The position numbers and the translations under genes were made by a program. A DNA stretch of 63,352 bases. Origin: Nocardia cyriacigeorgica NBRC 100375. GTDB taxonomy: Bacteria; Actinomycetota; Actinomycetes; Mycobacteriales; Mycobacteriaceae. Below the pieces are notes generated by a model that was not told the origin of the DNA, ran no database searches, and worked only from the letters and a program-made list of their open reading frames with translations. The DNA lies in the NCBI RefSeq assembly GCF_000308555.1, contig NZ_BAFY01000020.1, positions 1 to 63,352 on the forward strand, in the 5' to 3' direction. Of this stretch, positions 24,398 to 32,170 are shown piece after piece. Positions within the stretch are counted from its first letter, which is position 1. Every line of letters begins with the position of its first letter.

Positions 24398-27091
24398 GTG
24401 GCTCTGTACCGGAAGTACCGACCGGCTTCGTTCGCTGAGGTAGTGGGTCAGGAGCACGTCACCGACCCGCTGAGCACCGCGCTCGACACCGGGCGGATCA
24501 GTCATGCCTATCTGTTCTCCGGGCCACGCGGTTGCGGTAAGACCTCCTCGGCGCGGATCCTGGCGCGGTCGCTGAACTGTGTCGAAGGCCCGACCTCGCG
24601 CCCGTGCGGCGTATGCCAGTCGTGTGTGGCGCTGGCGCCCGGCGGTCCGGGCAACCTGGACGTCATCGAGCTCGACGCGGCCAGCCACGGCGGTGTCGAC
24701 GACACCCGTGAGCTGCGCGATCGCGCCTTCTACGCGCCCGCCGAATCGCGCTACCGGGTGTTCATCGTCGACGAGGCGCATATGGTCACCACGGCCGGTT
24801 TCAACGCGCTGCTCAAGATCGTCGAGGAGCCACCGGCCCACCTGATCTTCATCTTCGCCACCACCGAACCGGACAAGGTGCTGCCGACCATTCGTTCGCG
24901 CACCCACCACTACCCGTTCCGGTTGCTGCCGCCGGCCACCATGCGCGGGCTGCTCGGCCGCATCTGCGAACAGGAGAACGTGCCGGTCGAGGAGGCGGTG
25001 TACCCGCTGGTGATCCGCGCGGGCGGCGGTTCGCCGCGCGACAGCCTCAGCGTGCTCGACCAGTTGCTGGCAGGTGCCGGGCCCGAGGGCGTCACCTACC
25101 CGCGGGCGGTGTCGCTGCTCGGCGTCACCGATGTGGCGTTGATCGACGACGCCGTCGCGGCGCTGGCCACCGCCGACGGCGCCGCCCTGTTCGGCACCAT
25201 CGACCGAGTGATGGAGGCCGGGCACGATCCGCGCCGATTCTCCGTCGACCTGCTCGAGCGCCTGCGTGATCTGATCCTGCTGCGCGCGGTCCCCGACGCC
25301 GCCGAACGCGGCCTGGTCGCCGCGCCCGGCGACCAGCTCGAGCGCATGCACGCCCAGGCCGAGAGCCTCGGCCCCGCCGCCCTGACCCGCTACGCCGAAC
25401 TCCTGCACGCCGGCCTCGGCGAAATGCGCGGCGCCACCGCCCCCCGCCTGCTGCTCGAGGTCATCTGCGCGCGCATGCTGCTGCCCGCCGCCACCGATTC
25501 CGACGCCGCAGCCCTGCAACGCCTGGAAAATCTGGAACGCCAGTTCGCCGCTGGCGCAGTGCCTTCCGCGGCAGGCACCGGCGCTGCCGCCGCGCCCGCA
25601 GTCGCGCAGGCTCCGCCTCCCGCCGACCCCAACCGCCGCCGCGGCGCCGAAGCCCTTGCCGCCCTGCGTGAATCGCGCGCGCCGAAGCGTGAAACCGATC
25701 GGCCGGGTGCGGCTCCCGGGCAACCGGAAGCGACAGACCGGCCGGTCACCCAGCAGCCCCAGCCGGCGGCAGCCGCGCGGCCTGCCGCTGAGCAGGGGCG
25801 CACGGCTACCGATCAGGCCGTGCGCCCGCAGCCGCCCGCCGGCCCTGAGTCCGCATCCGAAGGGCAGCCGGAAGCCGGCCATTCGCCCGAGCCGCAGACG
25901 ATGACCACCGAAGCGCGCGCTGACCAGACGCCCGCACCAAGCGCGGGGCAGCCGCGCGACGAGCAAGCCGTATCGGACCACGACGCGGGAATCGGCAGCG
26001 GAGCGGTACCGCCCGACTCGGTCGCGGCAGGCGGCACCGGCAGCGAACCCGGCGTCCGGCCGCAGGGCGAGCCCGACACCGGCCGCGACCAACAGTCCCG
26101 GCCTGCGGCGAGCACCCCCGAAGCGCACCAGGCCGAGGACCACATCGGGGGCGATGCGCCACCGCATCCGATGAGCACGCCGACCCATCCGGTCACCGAG
26201 CCCTCGACCGCCGCGGCGTCGCCGGCCGAACCGGTGCCCGCGGCCGCCCGCGACGAAAACGTCGAGCAGGAAACCCCGCCGGTCGACTCCGCGCCCCAGG
26301 CGGCATCCGCCCCGCCTGCCGCCGGCGACCCGCTGGCCGAACTCGAAGCCGCATGGGCTGATATCAAGGCCGAGGTCCGCAAGATCGCCATCGCGGTGCA
26401 CGCCATGTTGACCGCTGCCGCACCGGCCCGCGTGGATGGCAACACCGCTGTCTTCGTCCACCCCCATGACGCCCTCGTGCGGCGGCTGTCGGAGCAGCGC
26501 AGCGTGGATGCGCTGCGGGCGGCGCTGCACACGGTGCTCGGACGTGAGTTCGATGTGCGGTTCGAGGCGGGGACAGGGCAGACCGCGCCGCGCGGTGGTG
26601 CGGGCACTCGGGGCCGGGGTGGCCGGGAATCCGGTGGCGCCGGGTCGCGGCGATCCGGCGACGGCGCCGCAGAGGACCCCGCGCCGGGAGCATCCGAACC
26701 GTCCGCCCCGCGAAGCTTCTCCCGGCCGAGCGCGGCCGCCGCAGCGGGTGACGCGCCTTCGCCCGCCGAACCCGCACACCCCGAGCCGACGGCAGCCAGG
26801 CCTGCGAACGCCCGCTCCGCGAGCACGCCACCGCGCTTCTCCCGCCCCAGCCAGGCCAAGGCCGCCCCGATAGCCGATGACGACATTCCGCCACCGGATT
26901 ACCCCGATCTGCCCGACGATCCGGGCCCGGGCGAGTACAGCAGCGCGCCGATCCCGCCGCCGACACCGGAGGAAGAGCAGGAGATGCTGGCCGAATCCGC
27001 GCGACCGGTGGCACCGGGGGACCGGCAGGACCCGGATGAGGTCGCCCTGCAATTGCTCGCCTCCGAGCTGGGCGCGGTCCGGCTGGAGTGA
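24398..27091 (+). CDS. dnaX: DNA polymerase III subunits gamma and tau
   Basis: The clamp-loader ATPase. Residues 1-370 closely match mycobacterial DnaX: 'ALYRKYRPASFAEVVGQEH', Walker A 'GPRGCGKTSS' (42-51), four zinc Cys (C61, C70, C73, C76), Walker B 'VFIVDEAHM' and the sensor-1 region 'IFATTEPDKVLPTI'. At 897 residues it is much longer than the M. tuberculosis protein (about 580). The extra length is an acidic Pro/Ala/Glu-rich region (about 400-650), before a conserved tau-like domain ('ALVRRLSEQRSVDALRAAL'). The end 'DEVALQLLASELGAVRLE' is also conserved. No obvious slippery A-run for a gamma frameshift was seen. Confidence 0.95.
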   Translation: MALYRKYRPASFAEVVGQEHVTDPLSTALDTGRISHAYLFSGPRGCGKTSSARILARSLNCVEGPTSRPCGVCQSCVALAPGGPGNLDVIELDAASHGGVDDTRELRDRAFYAPAESRYRVFIVDEAHMVTTAGFNALLKIVEEPPAHLIFIFATTEPDKVLPTIRSRTHHYPFRLLPPATMRGLLGRICEQENVPVEEAVYPLVIRAGGGSPRDSLSVLDQLLAGAGPEGVTYPRAVSLLGVTDVALIDDAVAALATADGAALFGTIDRVMEAGHDPRRFSVDLLERLRDLILLRAVPDAAERGLVAAPGDQLERMHAQAESLGPAALTRYAELLHAGLGEMRGATAPRLLLEVICARMLLPAATDSDAAALQRLENLERQFAAGAVPSAAGTGAAAAPAVAQAPPPADPNRRRGAEALAALRESRAPKRETDRPGAAPGQPEATDRPVTQQPQPAAAARPAAEQGRTATDQAVRPQPPAGPESASEGQPEAGHSPEPQTMTTEARADQTPAPSAGQPRDEQAVSDHDAGIGSGAVPPDSVAAGGTGSEPGVRPQGEPDTGRDQQSRPAASTPEAHQAEDHIGGDAPPHPMSTPTHPVTEPSTAAASPAEPVPAAARDENVEQETPPVDSAPQAASAPPAAGDPLAELEAAWADIKAEVRKIAIAVHAMLTAAAPARVDGNTAVFVHPHDALVRRLSEQRSVDALRAALHTVLGREFDVRFEAGTGQTAPRGGAGTRGRGGRESGGAGSRRSGDGAAEDPAPGASEPSAPRSFSRPSAAAAAGDAPSPAEPAHPEPTAARPANARSASTPPRFSRPSQAKAAPIADDDIPPPDYPDLPDDPGPGEYSSAPIPPPTPEEEQEMLAESARPVAPGDRQDPDEVALQLLASELGAVRLE

Positions 27092-27506
27092 GGCGCATCG
27101 CACCCGGCCAGAGGGTTGACAACCATCGTCCGCCCGACGTTAAGTTAACCGGAGTTCGCATCCGGCGGTAGTATGTGCGGGTGGCCGCGAGCTCACGCGA
27201 GGCGAGGTTCTATCGTATGCCCAGGCGTACGGGCGACCTTGTCTTGCGTCGGCAGTCCCATGTCATCGTTTGTACAGCGTTAGGCGGTGGCGGCGAAGAC
27301 TGGGAATGCGGCAGCTCTAGTAACCACCGCGGTTGCGTGAGCAGCGCAAATTGAACATGGGCGGTGCGAGCGTGGTGGCACGACTGGCACCGGGAGTACC
27401 GCGAATTGAATACACACGGTCGGTCTCATGGCCGGTCGGCGAGGTTACCCGCGCCGGTACCGCCTAGCGCGGTCCGGGCGCAACCCTAGGAAGGAAACAC
27501 TCCGAT
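27092..27506 (+). promoter_or_regulatory. 415-base region between dnaX and fadA with two promoter candidates
   Basis: Candidate one: TTGACA (27116-27121) with TTAAGT/TAAGTT at 27140-27146, spacer 18-19. Candidate two: TAGTAT at 27169-27174 with TTAACC 18 bases upstream. Either would give a fadA leader of over 300 bases, which is unusual. A 45-codon ORF runs from the ATG at 27217 to 27354 without a convincing ribosome site. Composition here is lower in GC than the neighbouring genes. GGAAGGAAA precedes the fadA ATG. Confidence 0.5.
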
Positions 27507-28718
27507 ATGACCACAGAGGCCTACATTTTCGAGGCCATCCGCACCCCGCGCGGCCGCAACAAGAAGGGGTCGCTGCACTCGGTCAAGCCGATCGACCTCA
27601 CCACGGGTCTGGTTCAGGAGCTGCGCAATCGCTTCCCGAACCTCGACGAAGACCGGATCTCGGATCTGATCCTCGGTGTCGTTTCCCCGGTCGGTGACCA
27701 GGGCGCCGATATCGCCCGCACCACCGTGCTCACCGCGGGCCTGCCCGACACCGTCGGCGGCTTCCAGCTCAACCGCTTCTGCGCCTCCGGCCTCGAGGCC
27801 GTGAACCTGGCCGCGCAGAAGGTGCGTTCCGGCTTCGACGACCTGGTGATCGCCGGTGGCGTCGAGTCCATGTCGCGCGTGCCGATGGGCTCCGACGGCG
27901 GCGCCTGGGCCATGGACCCGGCCACCGCCTACGACACCTACTTCGTCCCGCAGGGCGTATCCGCCGACCTGATCGCCACCATCGAGGGCTTCTCCCGCGA
28001 GGATGTCGACGCCTACGCGGTGCGCTCGCAGGAACTGGCCGCCAAGGCCACCTCCGGCGGCTACTTCGCCAAGTCGATCGTTCCGGTCAAGGACCAGAAC
28101 GGCCTCGTCGTGCTCGACAACGACGAGCACATGCGTCCCGGCACCACCCTGGAAGACCTCGCCAAGCTGAACCCCTCGTTCGCCGGTCTGGGCGAGATGG
28201 GCGGCTTCGACGCGGTGGCGCTGCAGAAGTTCCACTTCGTGGAGAAGATCAACCACGTCCACCACGGCGGTAACAGCTCCGGCATCGTCGACGGCGCCGC
28301 GCTGCTGCTGATCGGCACCGAAGAGGCGGGCAAGGCCTCGGGCCTGACCCCGCGCGCCCGCGTCGTGGCCACCGCAACCAGCGGCGCCGACGCCACCATC
28401 ATGCTGACCGGTCCGACCCCGGCCGCGAAGAAGGCCCTGGCCAAGGCCGGCCTGACCATCGACGACATGGACCTGGTCGAGATCAACGAGGCCTTCGCCT
28501 CGGTGGTGCTGAAGTTCCAGAAGGACCTGAAGGTTCCGGACGAGAAGCTGAACGTCAACGGTGGCGCGATCGCCATGGGCCACCCGCTGGGTGCCACCGG
28601 CGCGATGATCACCGGCACCATGGTCGACGAGCTGGAGCGCCGCAACGGCCGCTACGCGCTGATCACCCTGTGCATCGGCGGCGGCATGGGCGTGGCCACC
28701 ATCATCGAGCGCGTCTGA
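27507..28718 (+). CDS. fadA: acetyl-CoA C-acyltransferase (thiolase), beta subunit of the trifunctional complex
   Basis: A 403-residue thiolase that cleaves 3-ketoacyl-CoA in the last step of beta-oxidation. Active-site landmarks are the nucleophile Cys in '[11 protein letters not shown]' (about residue 92), '[12 protein letters not shown]', the His in '[16 protein letters not shown]' and the second Cys in '[10 protein letters not shown]'. It corresponds to M. tuberculosis FadA (Rv0859), whose product assembles with FadB. fadB starts 109 bases downstream on the same strand. Codon use is strongly biased to C/G-ending codons with many Lys AAG, suggesting high expression. Confidence 0.93.
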   Translation: MTTEAYIFEAIRTPRGRNKKGSLHSVKPIDLTTGLVQELRNRFPNLDEDRISDLILGVVSPVGDQGADIARTTVLTAGLPDTVGGFQLNRFCASGLEAVNLAAQKVRSGFDDLVIAGGVESMSRVPMGSDGGAWAMDPATAYDTYFVPQGVSADLIATIEGFSREDVDAYAVRSQELAAKATSGGYFAKSIVPVKDQNGLVVLDNDEHMRPGTTLEDLAKLNPSFAGLGEMGGFDAVALQKFHFVEKINHVHHGGNSSGIVDGAALLLIGTEEAGKASGLTPRARVVATATSGADATIMLTGPTPAAKKALAKAGLTIDDMDLVEINEAFASVVLKFQKDLKVPDEKLNVNGGAIAMGHPLGATGAMITGTMVDELERRNGRYALITLCIGGGMGVATIIERV

Positions 28719-28827
28719 CCTCCCCGCGCGGCGCGAGCGACGGGCCCGGAGGCGGCAGCCTGCGTAACCACGGAGGGCCCGGGAGCGCCGCCATCCGATA
28801 CAGACTTTCACAAGGAGAACGAACACT

Positions 28828-30978
28828 GTGAGCGAGACCAACATGATCGGTTGGGAGCAGGATTCGGACGGCATCGTCGTGCTGACGATGGACGACCCGA
28901 ACCAGGGCGCCAACACGATGAACGAGCTGTACAAGAAGTCGATGACCGCGACGGTCGAGCGGCTCGAGGCCGAGAAGGACAACATCACCGGTGTGGTGCT
29001 GACCTCCGGTAAGAAGACCTTCTTCGCCGGCGGCGACCTGAAGAACATGATGAAGGTGGGCAAGGACGACGCCCAGGCCCTCATGGACGAGCTCGGCACC
29101 ATCAAGGGCGCCCTGCGTCGCCTGGAGACCCTCGGCAAGCCGGTCGTCTCCGCCATCAACGGCGCCGCCCTCGGCGGTGGCCTGGAGATCACCCTGGCGA
29201 CCCACTACCGGATCGCGGCGGACGTGCCCGGCGTGCAGCTCGGCCTGCCCGAGGTCACCCTCGGCCTGCTGCCTGCCGGCGGCGGCGTCATCCGCACCGT
29301 GCGCATGCTCGGCCTGCAGGGCGCGCTCATGCAGGTGCTGCTGCAGGGCCAGAAGTACCGGCCGGCCAAGGCCAAGGAGATCGGCCTGATCAACGAGGTC
29401 GTCGGCTCCGTCGAGGAACTGGTCCCCGCTGCCAAGGCGTGGATCAAGGCCAACCCCGACGCCGGTGTACAGCCGTGGGACAAGAAGGGCTTCAAGATCC
29501 CCGGCGGCACCCCGTCCTCGCCTGCGTTCGCGGCGAACCTGCCGGCCTTCCCGGCCAACCTGCGCAAGCAGATCAAGGGCGCCAACATGCCTGCCCCGCG
29601 CGCGATCATGTCCGCCGCGGTCGAGGGTTCGCAGGTCGACATCGACAACGCCTCGCTGATCGAGTCGCGCTACTTCGTGCACCTGCTGACCGGCCCGGTC
29701 GCCAAGAACATGATCCAGGCGTTCTTCTTCGACCTGCAGTCGATCAACAACGGTGGTTCGCGTCCGGCCGATGTGCCCAAGCGTGAGATCAAGAAGGTCG
29801 GCGTGCTCGGCGCGGGCATGATGGGCGCCGGTATCGCCTACGTGTCGGCCAAGGCCGGCTACGAGGTCGTGCTCAAGGACGTCACCCTCGAGGCCGCCGA
29901 GCGCGGCAAGGGCTACTCGGAGAAGATCGAGGCCAAGGCGCTGTCCCGGGGCAAGACCACCGAGGAGAAGTCCAAGGCGCTGCTGGACCGGATCAAGCCG
30001 ACCGCCGACGCGGCCGACTTCGCCGGTGTGGACTTCGTCATCGAGGCGGTCTTCGAGAACACCGAGCTCAAGCACAAGGTGTTCCAGGAGATCGAGGACA
30101 TCGTCGACGCGGACGCCCTGCTCGGCTCCAACACCTCCACCCTGCCGATCACCGGTCTGGCGACCGGCGTGAAGCGCCAGGAGGACTTCATCGGCATCCA
30201 CTTCTTCTCGCCCGTCGACAAGATGCCGCTGGTGGAGATCATCAAGGGTGAGAAGACCTCGCCCGAGGCCCTGGCGCGGGTGTTCGACTACACCCTCGCG
30301 ATCAAGAAGACCCCGATCGTCGTCAACGACAGCCGCGGCTTCTTCACCTCGCGCGTCATCGGCACCTTCGTCAATGAGGCGATCGCCATGCTCGGCGAGG
30401 GCATCGCGCCCGCGACCATCGAGCAGGCCGGTCTGCAGGCGGGCTACCCGGCCGCGCCGCTGCAGCTGTCGGATGAGCTGAACATGAAGCTCATGCTGAA
30501 GATCGCCAAGGAGACCGAAGAGGCCATCGCGCGTGGTGAGGTCACCATGGGCAAGGAGCGTCACCCGGCCATCGACGTCATCGAGTTCATGGTGAACTCG
30601 GGTCGCCCGGGCCGCCTGGAGAAGGCCGGCTTCTACGACTACGACGAGAACGGCAAGCGCATCGGTCTGTGGTCCGGCCTGGCCGAGCACTACAAGTCGA
30701 ACATCGGCTTCGGTGTGCCGATCCAGGATCTGATCGACCGCATGCTGTTCATCGAGGCGATCGAGACCCAGAAGTGCTTCGACGAGGGCGTGCTGGAGAA
30801 GACCGCCGACGCCAACATCGGCTCGATCTTCGGCATCGGCTACCCGGCCTGGACCGGTGGTGTGCACCAGTTCATCGTCGGCTACCCGGGCGGCCAGGAG
30901 GCCTTCGTGGCTCGCGCCGACGAGCTGGCCAAGACCTACGGTGCGCGTTTCGAGGTTCCGGCTTCGCTGCGCAAGTAG
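28828..30978 (+). CDS. fadB: multifunctional enoyl-CoA hydratase / 3-hydroxyacyl-CoA dehydrogenase
   Basis: A 716-residue alpha subunit of the trifunctional beta-oxidation complex (Rv0860-like). Residues 1-300 are a crotonase domain with oxyanion-hole segments 'FFAGGDLKNM' and 'NGAALGGGLEITLA' and the catalytic Glu in 'LGLPEVTLGLLPAGGG'. From about 320 an NAD-binding domain begins ('GVLGAGMMGAGIAYVS'), with 'IHFFSPVDKMPLVEI' and the catalytic His. The C-terminal 3HCDH domains follow ('NDSRGFFTSRV'). The GTG is preceded by AAGGAG. It acts in the cytoplasm with FadA on long acyl chains. Confidence 0.94.
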   Translation: MSETNMIGWEQDSDGIVVLTMDDPNQGANTMNELYKKSMTATVERLEAEKDNITGVVLTSGKKTFFAGGDLKNMMKVGKDDAQALMDELGTIKGALRRLETLGKPVVSAINGAALGGGLEITLATHYRIAADVPGVQLGLPEVTLGLLPAGGGVIRTVRMLGLQGALMQVLLQGQKYRPAKAKEIGLINEVVGSVEELVPAAKAWIKANPDAGVQPWDKKGFKIPGGTPSSPAFAANLPAFPANLRKQIKGANMPAPRAIMSAAVEGSQVDIDNASLIESRYFVHLLTGPVAKNMIQAFFFDLQSINNGGSRPADVPKREIKKVGVLGAGMMGAGIAYVSAKAGYEVVLKDVTLEAAERGKGYSEKIEAKALSRGKTTEEKSKALLDRIKPTADAADFAGVDFVIEAVFENTELKHKVFQEIEDIVDADALLGSNTSTLPITGLATGVKRQEDFIGIHFFSPVDKMPLVEIIKGEKTSPEALARVFDYTLAIKKTPIVVNDSRGFFTSRVIGTFVNEAIAMLGEGIAPATIEQAGLQAGYPAAPLQLSDELNMKLMLKIAKETEEAIARGEVTMGKERHPAIDVIEFMVNSGRPGRLEKAGFYDYDENGKRIGLWSGLAEHYKSNIGFGVPIQDLIDRMLFIEAIETQKCFDEGVLEKTADANIGSIFGIGYPAWTGGVHQFIVGYPGGQEAFVARADELAKTYGARFEVPASLRK

Positions 30979-31009
30979 TCATCTGTCGCGGTCGCTGATC
31001 GCGAAAGGC

Positions 31010-31044
31010 AAGGCCCGTCACCGTGTTTCGCGGTGGCGGGCCTT
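31010..31044 (+). terminator. terminator after fadB
   Basis: Stem AAGGCCCGTCACCG/CGGTGGCGGGCCTT (14 pairs, one G-T) with a seven-base loop, 31 bases past the fadB stop. The tail CGCCGTTTCG is only slightly U-rich. Confidence 0.7.
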
Positions 31045-31080
31045 CGCCGTTTCGTCGGGGATTCACCTACTTGGCAAATC

Positions 31081-31098
31081 TTCTGAAAAAGTTCAGAA
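31081..31098 (+). promoter_or_regulatory. palindromic operator upstream of a toxin-antitoxin module
   Basis: TTCTGAA-AAAG-TTCAGAA, a perfect 7-bp inverted repeat in an AT-rich patch, ends seven bases before the antitoxin ATG. CAGAAT (31094-31099) could serve as -10 for a leaderless start. Position and symmetry suit autoregulation by the antitoxin. Confidence 0.5.
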
Positions 31099-31105
31099 TT
31101 ATGGC

Positions 31106-31564
31106 ATGGTGACCGAGGTTCAATGGAGCGAGCTACAGCGCGACCCGAAGGAGGTCGCGCGGCTGGCGGATGAGGGCGATGTCCGAGTCCGGCGTCGTGA
31201 CGGCGTGCCGTTGCTCCTGGTTCGCGAGGATCGCGCGCATGCGCTGTCGGAAGGGTCGGTCGCGGCGGCTCGGGCGCTGCGGAATGTGCTCGTCCACCTT
31301 CCCTCAGATGTCGCCGCCCGGGCGTTGATCGATGAGTTCCCGTGGGTGGATGTGCTTCCCGAGTCGGCCCAGGCGGCGTTCGTCAACGAGTTCGCGAGGG
31401 CTTTCCAGGCCTCTGCTGAACTCGGTGAGTGGTCGGTCCTGTCTCGAACCGTTCAGGAGTGGCGCAGTACCGCCGCCATCTACGCGGATCCGGTCCTCGC
31501 TGAACAGCTTTCCGGCCCGATCGACGACGATTTCGGCGCCGTACCGGAACCGATGGGGGAGTGA
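31106..31564 (+). CDS. antitoxin of a type II module, Phd/YefM-like N-terminus
   Basis: A 152-residue protein. The first 45 residues ('VQWSELQRDPKEVARLADEG' then 'VRVRRRDGVPLLLVRED') follow the Phd/prevent-host-death pattern of a short DNA-binding beta-alpha unit. A helical C-terminal part ('ALIDEFPWVDVLPESAQAAF', 'AFQASAELGEWSVLSRTV') would wrap the toxin. It is longer than classical Phd antitoxins and resembles an actinobacterial group (DUF6247-like, from memory). It is followed after three bases by the toxin gene and preceded by a palindrome. No Shine-Dalgarno, so it is probably leaderless. Confidence 0.65.
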   Translation: MVTEVQWSELQRDPKEVARLADEGDVRVRRRDGVPLLLVREDRAHALSEGSVAAARALRNVLVHLPSDVAARALIDEFPWVDVLPESAQAAFVNEFARAFQASAELGEWSVLSRTVQEWRSTAAIYADPVLAEQLSGPIDDDFGAVPEPMGE

Positions 31565-31567
31565 CTG

Positions 31568-31921
31568 TTGCCCGCAAAACGTGGCGACCGGGTGGCGCCA
31601 CCGGCTCGGCCGGGAATGTGGGAGGCGCGCTTCGCGACATCAGAAGCTGCCAAAGGGTGGGAAGAATTGTGCCGGGTCGCGCGATCGAACACGTGGGAGG
31701 CGTGGGTCGTGCTCACCGAGCGTCCCACGATGCCCGAGAATCCTGCGCGGCAACACCGGCTGCGGGGTGATTTCGCAACCCGCGAGATCGGTGGGGAGGA
31801 ATTGGATCAGTGGCAGTACGAGGTGACGGCTGGTGGCCGCATCTGGTACTGCCCGGCACCGGAGAAACGCATCGTCTGGGTTGTGTTGGCGGGAGCAGGC
31901 CACCCCAAGTGGACCGAATAG
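31568..31921 (+). CDS. putative toxin of the type II module
   Basis: A 117-residue basic protein starting at TTG, three bases after the antitoxin stop, with GGGGGAG seven bases upstream. The features 'WEARFATSEAAKGWEELCRV' and 'QWQYEVTAGGRIWYC' resemble the RelE/HigB fold, in which a compact sheet ends in basic strands; 'KRIVWVVLAGAGHPKWTE' closes it. The conserved W-Y-x-R-IWY and GHPK-T ending are characteristic of small RelE-like toxins found behind Phd-like genes in actinomycetes. Ribosome-dependent mRNA cleavage would be the expected activity, but this is inferred. Confidence 0.6.
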   Translation: MPAKRGDRVAPPARPGMWEARFATSEAAKGWEELCRVARSNTWEAWVVLTERPTMPENPARQHRLRGDFATREIGGEELDQWQYEVTAGGRIWYCPAPEKRIVWVVLAGAGHPKWTE

Positions 31922-32170
31922 GCGGGCCCCGGCTCCCTCGTGTCAACGGCGTGCTTCGAAGCATCGGCTGATCGCCGGCCACGCGGGACGGGAAACTCAC
32001 CCACACCGTCGCGCACCGAGCTACGTTGGAGGTGCGCAGAGGATTCGGATGCCGGAGCCACTCCGGGGCCGGAGGCCGAGCGCACGACGGCCGTCGAGCG
32101 ATCCGCTCGACCGCCCGAGAACAGGATGTGCTCGTCGGCCGCCGATTCGTCGGGAGTGCGAGGTGGTGAG

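Noticed and set aside
24365..27103. A 912-codon open frame antisense to dnaX
   Set aside because: It mirrors dnaX in GC-rich third positions, has low-complexity Arg/Gly composition and no recognisable domain. The same applies to the 761-codon frame antisense to the MMPL gene.
27217..27354. 45-codon ORF upstream of fadA as a gene
   Set aside because: No Shine-Dalgarno, no well-spaced -10 box (TATCGT is too close to the ATG) and no recognisable pattern. Kept only as a point within the fadA leader finding.
28719..28827. GGGCCC-containing repeats between fadA and fadB as a terminator
   Set aside because: The stem is short with a long loop, and the two genes are a known functional operon, so termination here is unlikely.
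31940..32170. N-terminal extension of the PknK-like kinase from earlier in-frame starts
   Set aside because: The extension is low-complexity, and the ATG at 32171 has a good ribosome site directly upstream.
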